Positions 26,111-34,911 are shown, counted from the first letter of the stretch. The stretch is 64,000 nt of DNA from Gammaproteobacteria bacterium (GCA_022600955.1 JAHZJK010000025.1:35141-99140), one strand, 5' to 3'. Program-made: numbers and translations. Notes: generated from the sequence alone by a model not told the origin.

Positions 26111-26368
26111 ATGATTATTAAGCAAGCCGAACCCAATTCTACCGAAACCGGTTGGCCGAACACACCGCGCCGTCGCGTCAGCGACTTCGGGACGCGCCTT
26201 GAGGTAATCTCCGTGCGTTGCGACAACTCGCACAACCTTCACCTGGTCGCTCGGGGGCTACCCGACGGCGACGAATCGCAGCTACTGGTCCGTGGTTTGA
26301 CCGAGCGGGAGTGCCGTGACGCAATGGTACGGTGCCAGGATGTCATCGCGGAATTTTTCAGCCGATGA
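26111..26368 (+). CDS. Hypothetical small protein
   Basis: I start it at ATG 26111 (GGTGG just upstream) and not at the upstream in-frame TTG, which overlaps the previous gene and reads through a hairpin. The product has 85 residues with no signal peptide. It carries a compact beta-alpha pattern (RLEVISVRCDNSHNLHLVARGL, LLVRGLTERECRDAMVRCQDVIAEFF). No family is recognised. Confidence 0.45.
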   Translation: MIIKQAEPNSTETGWPNTPRRRVSDFGTRLEVISVRCDNSHNLHLVARGLPDGDESQLLVRGLTERECRDAMVRCQDVIAEFFSR

Positions 26369-26699
26369 GTTCACCCAGTTGGTCCACTCAATCCTATGAC
26401 GTTTCGGTCCGTTGCCCGGCTACCAAGCCAATCAGCCTTATCGGATGACGGCAGGACCGGATGTTTTTCTGGGACATTCTCTTTGGCAATCGAATAATTC
26501 CGGGACTTCATAGACTCAAGCTTTCCAGGCGCATGATTTGCTACTGACGCTCGACATTACGGCAATGGCATCGATACAAGAACGAAGGGTTCTAAAAACA
26601 GATGCTACGCACGATGTCTCTTTTGCTTCGACAGACTTGGTTTTGACGCTTGCATCGCAAACGTGGACTCAGAGGTCACGAACATTAATTCTTCGGTAT
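26369..26699. other. Intergenic stretch with one possible structured RNA stem
   Basis: No gene is seen. Bases 26405-26459 can fold through CGGTCC and TGCC paired with GGCA and GGACCG. On the minus strand the GGTAGCCGGGCAAC segment is reminiscent of the 3' half of a c-di-GMP-I riboswitch, but the matching 5' half is absent. Confidence 0.3.
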
Positions 26700-26999
26700 C
26701 TAACTAGCAGCCAAACAACAACATTGAACGCGGCGAGTCTGGGCGCCCTCAATCGCCTCCGGTTCAATCGTTTCTCCGTTTACACTGAGTGTCCCGTCGG
26801 AAATCGCCGCTACCTTGCCCTTATGAGTCTTGCCGTCGAATGTCGCCGCCTGAACTATGCCGCCAACACGGATCGCTTGGCTGGTCGGTATGACCTTCGC
26901 AGCGAACTGTGACGGGTCGACCTCGCGTGGTTTCGCGGTACTGCATCCCACTAAATATACGAGAATGCAGATGATGCTGGGTACTCGGGAAGCATTCAC
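26700..26999 (-). pseudogene. Truncated lipoprotein paralogue
   Basis: GTG start at 26999 behind GAGTTCC. The lipobox is LVG|C, followed by ~75 residues that align with the lipoprotein at 6542-6916 (SQAIRVGGIVQAATFDGK, GKVAAISDGTLSVNG, EGAQTRR). After TRR the frame runs into QCCCLAAS and stops; the Gly/Ala-rich hydrophobic C-terminus is missing. The promoter element upstream is partly eroded. Confidence 0.7.
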
Positions 27000-27026
27000 T
27001 GGAACTCTGTTTAGTGAATTGACAGA

Positions 27027-27080
27027 GTGCTGGCACCCACTAGGGTGCCAGCACCAGATTAGACATTAGGTTTGTCTACC
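27027..27080. repeat. 12-bp perfect palindrome plus eroded promoter element (copy E)
   Basis: GTGCTGGCACCC-acta-GGGTGCCAGCAC (27027-27054) lies ~30 bp before the truncated lipoprotein gene; a single GCTGGCACCCA half is found at the same place in front of the intact gene. Bases 27055-27080 retain the GATTAGACnnnnnAGGTTTG and CTAG parts of the conserved element but have lost the TTTATC/TTCATC pair. Confidence 0.55.
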
Positions 27081-27081
27081 C

Positions 27082-29040
27082 CTAGAAGTCATAACGCATA
27101 CCTAGTCGCAAAGAACGCCCCGGCAACGGCACAGTATCCTTCAGTGGCGACGCATGTTGTCGCGCATCTTCGTCGGTCAGATTGGTGCCTTGTATGAACG
27201 CGAACAGATTCGGGTTCTCAAGTGCATACGACAACTCCGCCTTCAGCATTGTATAGTCATTGGTCGGCAATTCTCTGGGTGCCGTTTTTTTCTGCCGACT
27301 GTGAAACGTGGCTTCGACCATCGCGCCGATTCTATCCAATGTGTAGTGCAAACCAATTCCGTAGCGCAATGGCGGAATTCTTGGTAGGTAGTTACCCGAA
27401 TTCCTTTCCTCAGCGCGAACCAGGTCGACAAACACACGGGAATGCAAATGCCCGGCGGTTGATTCCATCAACTCAACACGTGCTTCCGCCTCAAGACCAA
27501 CTAGTCGTGCGTCAGCCTGCCGGTATTCGAACACCGGCAACGTATCTGCAGTCTGACCCGTGGCAGCGAGCAAGACGTAGTCATCAACTTCATTAATGAA
27601 TCCCGTCAGTAAAAACTCAACGCTTTCATACGCACCGCGAAGTGTCAGGTCGAGATTCGTTGACAATTCCTTGTCGAGGAAGCCGTTGCCAAGCGTCACC
27701 GAACCCCGCTCGAAACGCCCTACCGCCAGATGGGGTCCATCGGCGTACAGTTCAGTCGAGTTGGGGTGTCTTTCGCTGTGCACCAGATTGGCAGCTAAGC
27801 TGAGGCTGTCTGAGAATGACCAGATGGCGCCCGCAGAGAGGCCCAAAGCCGAATCATCGTACTTCGCCCTGGATGGCGACTCGATCGTTTGCCACTCTAC
27901 ACGGGCACTGCCCTGTAACACCCAACTGTCGCTCAGCACCAGTTCCTCAAACACGAACAGGCTCGATTGTTCAGTCTTTGATGGCGGTACGAACGCCTCG
28001 TCACCAGTCGCCGAGAAATCGATAATCTTGTACTGTCCGCCAAAGGTCCCGTCCAGCCTATCGGTACCGCCGTGCTGCAATTCAAGACGTGCATCCGTAC
28101 CCTTGGTGTCGAACACCGTGCCGATCTCCGAACCTTCAAGTTCGACATGGTTGTAGTCGTTCCTGGCCAGGCGCAACCGGGCACTCCTGATCGGGCCTGA
28201 AAAGTTGTACCCGCCCCTCAAATCAACGCGCGATTGCTCAAGGACGATACGGACCGTTTCTTCCTCCTCTGTTGCGTCGCCCTCACCTTCTTCGTGTTCG
28301 TGACCGGGAATGCCATAGTTGCTGTCGTGCACGCTGTAGGACAGCCCAAGGAATCCGTTCTCACCCGTAAAACTCACGGCTGCCGCGCCACCTTCCGTCT
28401 TGCTGTCGGTGTTCTCGATGCGACCAAAGGCTTCTTCGTGTCCTTCCTCTTCGCCATCCTCTTCCATCGCACGAAGTATGGCCGACTCGGCGAACCCCGG
28501 AATGTGGACGTTGTCGGTGTCACTCCGGTAGTAGTCAAAATGGGTGCCAAGCATCGAGTTTCCGAACGCTACTTTCACCGCACCGGTTTCCCGCCCCGTA
28601 GCCGAATCAGAACCCAACGATGCGGCACCAATAATTGGACGTTCGAGACTTTCTTCCAGAATGCGGTCGTCAACCACGTTTACTAAACCACCGGCCGCAC
28701 CACTGCCGTACAATCAAGTGGCGGGGCCTCGCACAATTTCAATCTGCTCGGCTAGCAGACTATCGACAGCCACGGCGTGATCCTCACTGAGCGCGGAGGC
28801 ATCCATCGCATCCAGCGAATTGGCCAGCACCCTCACGCGTTCGCCGAACTGACCTCTAATCACAGGTCGGGAGGCGACCGGCCCGAAATAGCTAGAGCTA
28901 ACGCCCAATTCACCGGAAAGTGATTCTCCGATGCTGGCCGACTGTTTCTTTGTCAATTCATCACCGCCGAGTACGGTAGTGGGTTGCGCCAGTTGTTTTA
29001 TATTTCTCTTCAACGCCGCGGCTGTGACCGTGATACGGCA
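27082..29040 (-). pseudogene. TonB-dependent receptor pseudogene (ZnuD-like)
   Basis: The plug domain (TVTAAALKRNIKQLAQPTTV... to EIVRGPAT) and the barrel (LYGSGAAGGLVNVVDDR to the C-terminal LRLGMRYDF) are in one frame but are split by a TGA at 28714-28716, exactly inside the conserved RGPATLLYGSGA motif. The frame also closes at a TAG ~25 codons upstream of the plug, so the signal peptide and TonB box are lost. Two acidic His-rich loops (EEDGEEEGHEEA and PGHEHEEGEGD) resemble the metal-gathering loops of zinc receptors of the ZnuD type. A sequencing error could explain the TGA but not the missing N-terminus. Confidence 0.75.
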
Positions 29041-29393
29041 ATTCTCGTTTTGCTTTCCAGTTGACGTCTAATAGACGCGTTTCTCTCTTCCTATAATCGA
29101 GCAGCGTTCTGTCAGGAAATACCGTCGCGACATCTTCGCAGTCGCGCATGATCAACTCTGCGATGGAAGAGGATCGCAAATACTGCCAGCGGTTTTTTTC
29201 GTCAATTTCATTCATGCAATTTATCTGGCCGCGAGATTTGGAATTCAAACCCCGCGGTACTGAATTCAACTTTTCTGATATAGATAGATGGTTGCGGGTT
29301 CAATTGAACCGTCGCGCTACGCCAGTCAAACCCGACTGCGCCGTCTACGAACAAACGGAGGTTGAATAGATGAGATAACCATTCCAATTAACC

Positions 29394-29416
29394 AAAAAAA
29401 ACCCGCTCGAGGCGGG
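29394..29416 (-). terminator. Intrinsic terminator for the small frameshifted gene
   Basis: CCCGC-ctcga-GCGGG, read on the minus strand, is followed by eight T. It begins 15 bp after the stop codon at 29431. Confidence 0.75.
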
Positions 29417-29430
29417 CTTTCATCGGTCTG

Positions 29431-29669
29431 CTAGTTCGAACTGTCTAATTCCCGAACAAGACCTACCTCGATAGTACTCCGGCCAATCTGAATGTCAATT
29501 GGTCCGGGTGCGTTCGCCTCGATTTTCGCCACCGTGTTTCCTGCGCCACAACGACCGACCTCAATTCGGGATCCGACCAAACCGTAGATGCTCGGCGGCC
29601 CTGGCTTTTTGCGCTCAAAAAAAAGAGCGTGCCAAACAAAACCGAGGCAATGATGACTATTCTCAACAT
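29431..29669 (-). pseudogene. Small membrane-anchored protein gene with a frameshift in a T8 run
   Basis: From ATG 29669 the frame codes for an N-terminal anchor (MLRIVIIASVLFGTLFF). At a run of eight T (29616-29623 on the plus strand as A) the frame continues into an Arg-rich tail with no family-like features. If one T is added, the other frame gives ERKKPGPPSIYGLVGSRIEV...GPIDIQIGRSTIEVGLV, which ends at TAG 29431, 15 bp before a terminator. The second frame is the more protein-like one. The T run may be a replication or assembly indel or a slippage site. The gene head overlaps the divergent transposase start by ~20 bp. Confidence 0.55.
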
Positions 29670-32600
29670 CCTAACTTCAACTGAACAAAACGAGCTGAGA
29701 CGCCCGCCGAAACTTACAAAGGCGGAGCGTGCCGCAGCGTTTATTATCACTAACGAAATCCGACAAGCTTTACGCGGAACTTCCAACCCAATATCAAAAG
29801 CTGGATTCCTACTGCAGCTTGGCTACTTTAAGGCCGCCGGCCAATTCTATTCTGCTGAGGATTTTCACAAAAGAGACATTCAATATGTTTGCACGGTACT
29901 CGAGCAGGGATCCATCAACATTGGCCAATACTCCGAAAACATGGCCGCAGACCATCGAAAGAAGATCTTGGGGGCCTTGGAATGGCAAAAGACTACCCAA
30001 GAGAATCTCGCAGAACTAAAGCGGAATGCCATTCGATTCATTGAAAATCAGGAATTGCCAAAGAATGTCTTGGCGGGCCTACGGGATGAATGTTGGAAGC
30101 GGCGCTGGGTGGTGCCCTCCTACGCAATACTGGCTGAGCTAATATCGGATGCCTATAACCGATTCGATTCTGATTGCATTGCACAACTAAAAAGCAATCT
30201 AACGGATGAAAACGTCGCCGACTTGGAATCGTTGGTCTACTCGGAAAAGGATCCGTCGAGAAGGAACAACACCGCCCCGATCGCGGCACTGAAGCGCATC
30301 GATCATTCGCTAAGAGTGGGTGCAATTCGAGAGTCAGTGAAAGCGTTGGCGACATTCGCCGACTATTTTCAAAAGTTCGAGCATGTACTAACGAATTTGG
30401 CGCTTACAGACAAGGCAACTGACTTCTTCGCGACCTGGCTGAGTAAAGCCGATCACCAACAGCTGACTCAGTTCAAGGATCGTCACAAGACCTACTTGCA
30501 TCTTCTCGCCTTTATTAAGCACCAGTTTTTTCAAAGGCAAGATACGGCGATCGATATTCTTTTGAAGTCAGTCACCGCTACTAGATATGCTGTCAACAAT
30601 CGACTTCGAGAGTTGAAGCTTTCCCGTCATGATTCAATGGCGGAGGCATTAGACACGCTGAGGGACGCACATATGTCAGCATCCACCTTCGCCGATGCTG
30701 TGGTTGCCATTACGCGTTCGAAAGAAGCATCAGCAAATGAAAAGTACTTCAAGATCGAGTCACTTGTAACGGATTATTTGGAGATGAACTCACCGTCGCA
30801 TCCAGAAATAACAAGCGCATTCGATCCTCTCCTTTGGAAGTCGCGCCGTGACGCTGAATTTTTCACAATTCTCGAAGGCTTGTCCAGGCGCCTTCAGAAC
30901 CGCGTCTCAGCAATCGTTAAAACCGTTACGTTTGACGAGTCATCGTCGGATCAGCAGCTCCTATCAGCAATTCTGCATTTCAAAGCAACGGACGGTGAGA
31001 TAGATGATCGCGCTCCAGCTGAGTTCTTAGATGATAAAGAGTACGCCGCCGTCTGTAGTGAGGATGGCTTCCGCGTCAGCCTTTACAAGGCGCTATTATT
31101 TTTTCACATGGCTCGCGAAATCAAAGCGGGGAAGCTCAACCTAAAGTATTCCTACCGTTATCGTGCGATTCACGACTACCTTATCGGTGTAGAGGAATGG
31201 CGGAACAATCGAGATTCCATTCTGGAGGAATGCGGATTAGTGGACTTCGCGAATCCCGAAACAGTACTACAAGGTCTTCGCGGGTCCCTTGACAAGCAAT
31301 TCCGTGAGTTTAACGAACGGTTGCTAAAAGGTAAAAACGAGTATTTTACAGTCCGCGCAGACGGAAGACCGCAAGTTACAACTCCACCAACCGACTACGC
31401 AAATGAATCCACAATCGCGGCTGTACTCGCAGGTCAAGGGATAGTCCCTATCTTGAAGCTCCTAAAGGCCATTGATCCAATCTGTCATTTCTCGGGTGCG
31501 TTCAAGCATCACAGCCCCAAACGCGTAAAACTACAACCGTCTCCGGAACTTCTAATGGGCGGTCTTTTGGCTAACGGGTGCAACATTGGTCTCGGCAAAC
31601 TATCGAAGATTTCGACTGGTCTGAATGTCGACGCGCTCCGAAATACCGTGAATTGGTTTTTTAGCGAGGCGAATCTCCAAGAGGCGAACCGACGGATAAT
31701 CGCTGCAATTGATGAGCTTGCCCTACCGGACCTTTTCAGAAGCAATTTGGATGCCTTGCACTCGAGTAGCGATGGCAGGAAACTGAGTGTCAGTGTTGAT
31801 TGTTTGCATGCCAATTTTTCGTTCAAGTATTTTGGCAAGGACAAAGGTGTAACTGACTATACGTTTATTGATGAGCGACAGGTGCTATTCCACTCTCTGG
31901 TATTCAGTGCGTCTGACCGGGAAGCAGCCTATGTGATTGACGGATTACTTCAGAATGATGTTGCGAAAGGACACATACATTCAACCGATACCCATGGCTT
32001 CACGGAGCAAGTATTCGGTGCCACGCACCTACTTGGAATTGCATTCGCGCCTCGTTTGGCAAAACCTCACAAACAGACCCTCTATGGATTCACAAGTCGT
32101 CAAACTCTCGCGAAACGCGGCTACCCAATTCTGCCTAGCCGCAGTATCAATCGGAAGATAATTCTCGACAACTGGGAGGATATTCTCCGTTTCATGGCTA
32201 CGATCAAGACTCGACGAGCGACAGCATCACAACTATTCAAGCGATTGAGCTCCTATGAAATCGATCATCCGTTGTATCGGGCGATTAAGGAGTTCGGTCG
32301 AATCATAAAAACACAGTTTCTCCTGACGTACTTCGACGACGTCGAGCTTCGCCAGCAAATTCAAAAGCAACTGAATAGGGTAGAATTGGCGAATCGTTTC
32401 TCAGGGGCAGTTTTCTTTGACAATGACCAAGCTTTTCAAGTTAGTTCCGTTCACGACCAACAAACGGCCATGGCATGTAAGCAGGTACTTCAAAACTCCA
32501 TCATCTTGTGGAATTATCTTTCCCTAACCGAGCGAGTCTTGGCGACGACGGACGATAGTGAACGAGCAAACCTGATTATTGCCATTCAGCGAGGAAGCGT

Positions 32601-32709
32601 AATAACCTGGGCGCATGTCAATTTGAGGGGTGAGTACTCGTTCACGCCGCCCTCAGGTCAAGACGGAATATTTGATTTTCGGCGCCTTAAGGCCTTAGAC
32701 ATAGAATAA
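29650..32709 (+). CDS. tnpA: Tn3-family transposase
   Basis: The start is ATG 29650 with CGAGG just before it. The product has 1019 residues, the usual length for the family. It has an N-terminal DUF4158-type region (KLTKAERAAAFIITNEIRQAL, GFLLQLGYFKAAGQFY) and a C-terminal DDE domain. The DDE residues are Asp ~717 (SVDCLHANFS, where most relatives have DGQRF), Asp ~779 (STDTHGFTE) and Glu ~912 (LNRVELANRF). TnpA joins transposon ends to a target by replicative transposition. No resolvase or passenger gene is adjacent. A possible right end, terminating in AAATCAGCCCC at 32906, is seen, but no matching left end was found, so the element may be a one-ended remnant. Confidence 0.9.
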   Translation: MMTILNILTSTEQNELRRPPKLTKAERAAAFIITNEIRQALRGTSNPISKAGFLLQLGYFKAAGQFYSAEDFHKRDIQYVCTVLEQGSINIGQYSENMAADHRKKILGALEWQKTTQENLAELKRNAIRFIENQELPKNVLAGLRDECWKRRWVVPSYAILAELISDAYNRFDSDCIAQLKSNLTDENVADLESLVYSEKDPSRRNNTAPIAALKRIDHSLRVGAIRESVKALATFADYFQKFEHVLTNLALTDKATDFFATWLSKADHQQLTQFKDRHKTYLHLLAFIKHQFFQRQDTAIDILLKSVTATRYAVNNRLRELKLSRHDSMAEALDTLRDAHMSASTFADAVVAITRSKEASANEKYFKIESLVTDYLEMNSPSHPEITSAFDPLLWKSRRDAEFFTILEGLSRRLQNRVSAIVKTVTFDESSSDQQLLSAILHFKATDGEIDDRAPAEFLDDKEYAAVCSEDGFRVSLYKALLFFHMAREIKAGKLNLKYSYRYRAIHDYLIGVEEWRNNRDSILEECGLVDFANPETVLQGLRGSLDKQFREFNERLLKGKNEYFTVRADGRPQVTTPPTDYANESTIAAVLAGQGIVPILKLLKAIDPICHFSGAFKHHSPKRVKLQPSPELLMGGLLANGCNIGLGKLSKISTGLNVDALRNTVNWFFSEANLQEANRRIIAAIDELALPDLFRSNLDALHSSSDGRKLSVSVDCLHANFSFKYFGKDKGVTDYTFIDERQVLFHSLVFSASDREAAYVIDGLLQNDVAKGHIHSTDTHGFTEQVFGATHLLGIAFAPRLAKPHKQTLYGFTSRQTLAKRGYPILPSRSINRKIILDNWEDILRFMATIKTRRATASQLFKRLSSYEIDHPLYRAIKEFGRIIKTQFLLTYFDDVELRQQIQKQLNRVELANRFSGAVFFDNDQAFQVSSVHDQQTAMACKQVLQNSIILWNYLSLTERVLATTDDSERANLIIAIQRGSVITWAHVNLRGEYSFTPPSGQDGIFDFRRLKALDIE

Positions 32710-32939
32710 TTTTACCAATGGTACAGGGCAGCGCACGCAGTCCTGTACCATCTCTCGATAGCCCCGTGACCCTCCAAATTGATAAGCGACCATGCCCTAC
32801 CCTTAGAATACCAAAGCTAGATACGGGCGGAATTTCGGCGAAAAAGTCAGTTCGCTTTTCTATTCTGATCAATCAGTTACAACGGTTTCGGGCGGAAATC
32901 AGCCCCTATATTGCCGAGTAGCCTAAGGAGCAGTCAGTC

Positions 32940-32981
32940 GCTAGTTTAACAGCCCAGGGGCTGCTATCGGCCAGAAGCAGG
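32940..32981. repeat. Palindromic repeat, copy 1 (long form)
   Basis: GCTAGTTTAACAGCCCAGG is followed by the hairpin CTGCT-atcggccag-AGCAG. It begins 4 bp after the stop codon of the minus-strand gene at 32985. The 43-bp long form recurs at 33585-33627. Confidence 0.65.
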
Positions 32982-32984
32982 CTG

Positions 32985-33161
32985 TCAAAACTCGCCCCGA
33001 CACTTGTGCCGAAACGCATAAAAGACGCCGATACAGAGGACAAAAATCAGAGCGCCGACGACCCGCCACAACATCTGCTCGTCCCAAAAGATCAGATAAA
33101 TTGAGTACCCAAGACAGACCACTCCGCCTATAGCCAGCTGCAGGCATGAAAACGCTCTCAA
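32985..33161 (-). CDS. Small two-helix membrane protein
   Basis: TTG start at 33161 with GAGGGA 8 bases upstream. The product has 58 residues, with two hydrophobic helices (LAIGGVVCLGYSIYLIF and VVGALIFVLCIGVFYAF) separated by WDEQMLWR and a basic end (RHKCRGEF). This 'positive outside end' layout is normal for tiny inner-membrane proteins. It is the first of a series of minus-strand orphan genes each followed by a palindromic repeat. Confidence 0.55.
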   Translation of the reverse strand: MRAFSCLQLAIGGVVCLGYSIYLIFWDEQMLWRVVGALIFVLCIGVFYAFRHKCRGEF

Positions 33162-33227
33162 ATCTTTCCCTCGCTATTGGAGCCGCATTAGATCAAACGC
33201 AGTCGTCCAAAAGTCTAACACTCGACA

Positions 33228-33251
33228 GGCTGCTTTCGGCCAGAAGCAGCC
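33228..33251. repeat. Palindromic repeat, copy 2
   Basis: GGCTGCTT-tcggccag-AAGCAGCC, with 8-bp perfect arms. It lies 3 bp after the stop of the gene at 33254. Confidence 0.65.
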
Positions 33252-33253
33252 GG

Positions 33254-33517
33254 TCAGAAGATGTGATTCGTGGACAAAACTATAAGTAGGCAACCAACCC
33301 CAAACGAAACAAGTGCCGCGATGCCAAATGGCCGTAGAACCGCATGAAGCGAGCGTCCGAAAAATAGTTCGTCAACTACTGCAATCGCGATCAACGCCAG
33401 TATTATTAATATCGAAAGCGCCGTCCAAATTCCGGCAAGCCTTACCGAACGGGTGTGAGCCGAGTGCAAGAGGCCCCTGCCAATCAACCAATTCTCGAAC
33501 AACTTGAGAGCGTTCAC
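33254..33517 (-). CDS. Small two-helix membrane protein
   Basis: GTG start; 87 residues. A basic N-terminus (WLIGRGLLHSAHTRSVR) is followed by two membrane helices (~30-50 and ~62-82: IWTALSILIILALIAIAVV and GIAALVSFGVGCLLIVL). No family is recognised. Same strand and same repeat arrangement as its neighbours. Confidence 0.55.
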   Translation of the reverse strand: MNALKLFENWLIGRGLLHSAHTRSVRLAGIWTALSILIILALIAIAVVDELFFGRSLHAVLRPFGIAALVSFGVGCLLIVLSTNHIF

Positions 33518-33556
33518 TTTGCGAGCATATCCCTTGAGCCTGAATCAATTGCGACC

Positions 33557-33580
33557 GTCCGCTTTGGGTCAATAGCGGAC
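33557..33580. repeat. Palindromic repeat, copy 3
   Basis: GTCCGCT-ttgggtcaat-AGCGGAC, perfect 7-bp arms. It lies just upstream of the start of the 33254 gene and next to copy 4. Confidence 0.6.
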
Positions 33581-33584
33581 AATG

Positions 33585-33627
33585 GCTAGTTTAACAGCCC
33601 AGGGACTGCTTTCGGCCAGAAGCAGCC
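33585..33627. repeat. Palindromic repeat, copy 4 (long form)
   Basis: Same GCTAGTTTAACAGCCCAGG lead as copy 1, then the hairpin CTGCTT-tcggccag-AAGCAG. It ends 8 bp after the stop of the gene at 33636. Confidence 0.65.
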
Positions 33628-33635
33628 ATTGAACC

Positions 33636-34244
33636 TCAGAAAGTTGAGACGTGCCAGACGCCAATCTCGGTCGCACTGTCGTCAACGATTCTGCACCAAA
33701 TGCCGAGCCCTACATAAATGCCATCCGGCATATCTTCGCCAAAACCCTGTTTTCGGAGACGCTCTTGTTCGATGTTGGTCAGCGGCCGCTTGTATTCCAA
33801 ATCAAGGTCAAAGTACCCGTCATCTAGACGTCTGACGTCATCGACCGACAACGACTGAAACCCTTCAGCGGTCAACCCAAGTCGCAACTCACCAACCACC
33901 AATTCGGACGACTCTAGTGTGGAGGTCGCGCAGGGAAGCGACTCTGAATTCGTGTCATGAATTGCTACTCCAAGCAATAGCTTATCTGGTCCGCCGAACT
34001 CCGCGTTCGACAAGAACATGACGATGGCTGGAGAGTCCACGACCCAATAACAAATGCCAAATTCGTGGTGGCCTTCAGAAACCTCAAATTGGTCCGCGTC
34101 GCCAAACTCCCGCTGAACGTCTGCTAGAGTGGATTCCTCAAACTGAAAGCCAAGCGCATTCTCGAACTCAGGAAATTCCGTGCTTTCGGCAACCGCGAGA
34201 CTGGCGAAAATGCCGCAGAAGAAGACAAGACGAAGGAATATCAT
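33636..34244 (-). CDS. Secreted protein, function unknown
   Basis: The product has 202 residues, with a signal peptide (MIFLRLVFFCGIFASLAVA-ES). The mature part is acidic, with a pattern reminiscent of small periplasmic 'DUF' proteins (LGFQFEESTLADVQREFGDAD, ICYWVVDSPAIVMFLS). The ADVQREFGDAD motif resembles the 'TxxDVxxxFG' turn of SmpA/OmlA-like folds; this is weak. Two Cys residues (ICYW, LPCATS) and a third near the end (IWCRI) are present. Same array of orphan genes. Confidence 0.6.
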   Translation of the reverse strand: MIFLRLVFFCGIFASLAVAESTEFPEFENALGFQFEESTLADVQREFGDADQFEVSEGHHEFGICYWVVDSPAIVMFLSNAEFGGPDKLLLGVAIHDTNSESLPCATSTLESSELVVGELRLGLTAEGFQSLSVDDVRRLDDGYFDLDLEYKRPLTNIEQERLRKQGFGEDMPDGIYVGLGIWCRIVDDSATEIGVWHVSTF

Positions 34245-34315
34245 CTAAGCCTTGGTGATCGAATTAAATACGCTGGCGGGTTCATTTTGCACTTGAAATG
34301 CCTTTCTTTGTGGGG

Positions 34316-34342
34316 CCGCTTTGGGTCAGAAGCAGACGGTCA
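34316..34342. repeat. Palindromic repeat, copy 5
   Basis: CCGCTTTGGGTCAGAAGCAGACGGTCAG, an imperfect member of the same family with mismatched arms. It lies ~70 bp upstream of the 33636 gene start; no gene now ends next to it. Confidence 0.5.
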
Positions 34343-34440
34343 GTATGAATCAAAAATGGCGTATTTTTCAGTCTACTTTCGAACATGACTCTGCAATCCG
34401 ATACAAATAGCGCGCCCCCTATCCTAAAGAATTATGAGGA

Positions 34441-34570
34441 ATCGGGTAACGGCTATTATGTTAAGTAACGGATAAATATAGAATACTGCTTGGCAGGTTC
34501 TATCAGCCTCTCCCCCTGAATACCTGAATTCCAGGCAAATCAATAACAAAAACAACGACAAGGCCTTGCT
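34441..34570 (+). repeat. Duplicated upstream region, copy i
   Basis: The ~130 bp before the DUF3653-like gene are repeated at 37287-37417. Best conserved are AGAATACTG, the GCCTCT block, ATTCCAGGCnAATCA and the final AAAAACAAnGACAAGG ribosome-site region. Confidence 0.5.
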
Positions 34571-34911
34571 ATGGCCTACAAGAACATTTGGCTATCCGCG
34601 GGACTCGCTGAAGAAATCGCAACGGTTACAAAGTGTGACTGTAAGACGGTGCTGCATTGGATGCGTGAAGAATATGTACCCGCGACTGCATACGTGCTAA
34701 TCGATCTGGTCCAGAACGGTCGACTTGGAGACATTCAACCAGATTGGTTCGGTTGGCTTATCTGTCACCGTTCGGGCAGATTTGGACGCCCAATGGAGAC
34801 AAAGTGCATCCAAACGACATAATGGCAGTCCGATATCGTACAACTCAAATTCCAGTATTACAGACTGCCCTATTGGGGAATACCCGTCATTCGGACAAAG
34901 AATCGAAATAA
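34571..34911 (+). pseudogene. DUF3653-like phage-type protein, frameshifted
   Basis: ATG 34571 follows AAGG. The first ~68 residues (AEEIATVTKCDCKTVLHWMREEY, LIDLVQNGRLGDIQPDWFGW, CHRSG) are a helix-turn-helix-like phage protein. Near 34772 the frame shifts. The next frame continues in family-like style (QIWTPNGDKVHPNDIMAVRYR) to TAA at 34911, whereas the original frame ends after RFGRPMETKCIQTT. One missing base explains this. The conserved W..GW...G..WTP.G core identifies the family. It could be a real single-base deletion or a sequencing error. Confidence 0.6.

Noticed and set aside
29463..29786. Minus-strand 107-codon frame through the T8 region
   Set aside because: The upstream part lies inside the transposase gene and the C-terminal part is the wrong frame; only the ATG at 29669 has a signal-anchor.
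32941..33147. 68-codon minus-strand frame ending VLTACFWPIAAPGLLN
   Set aside because: Its tail is the translated palindromic repeat; the overlapping TTG frame at 32985-33161 has a ribosome site and two membrane helices.
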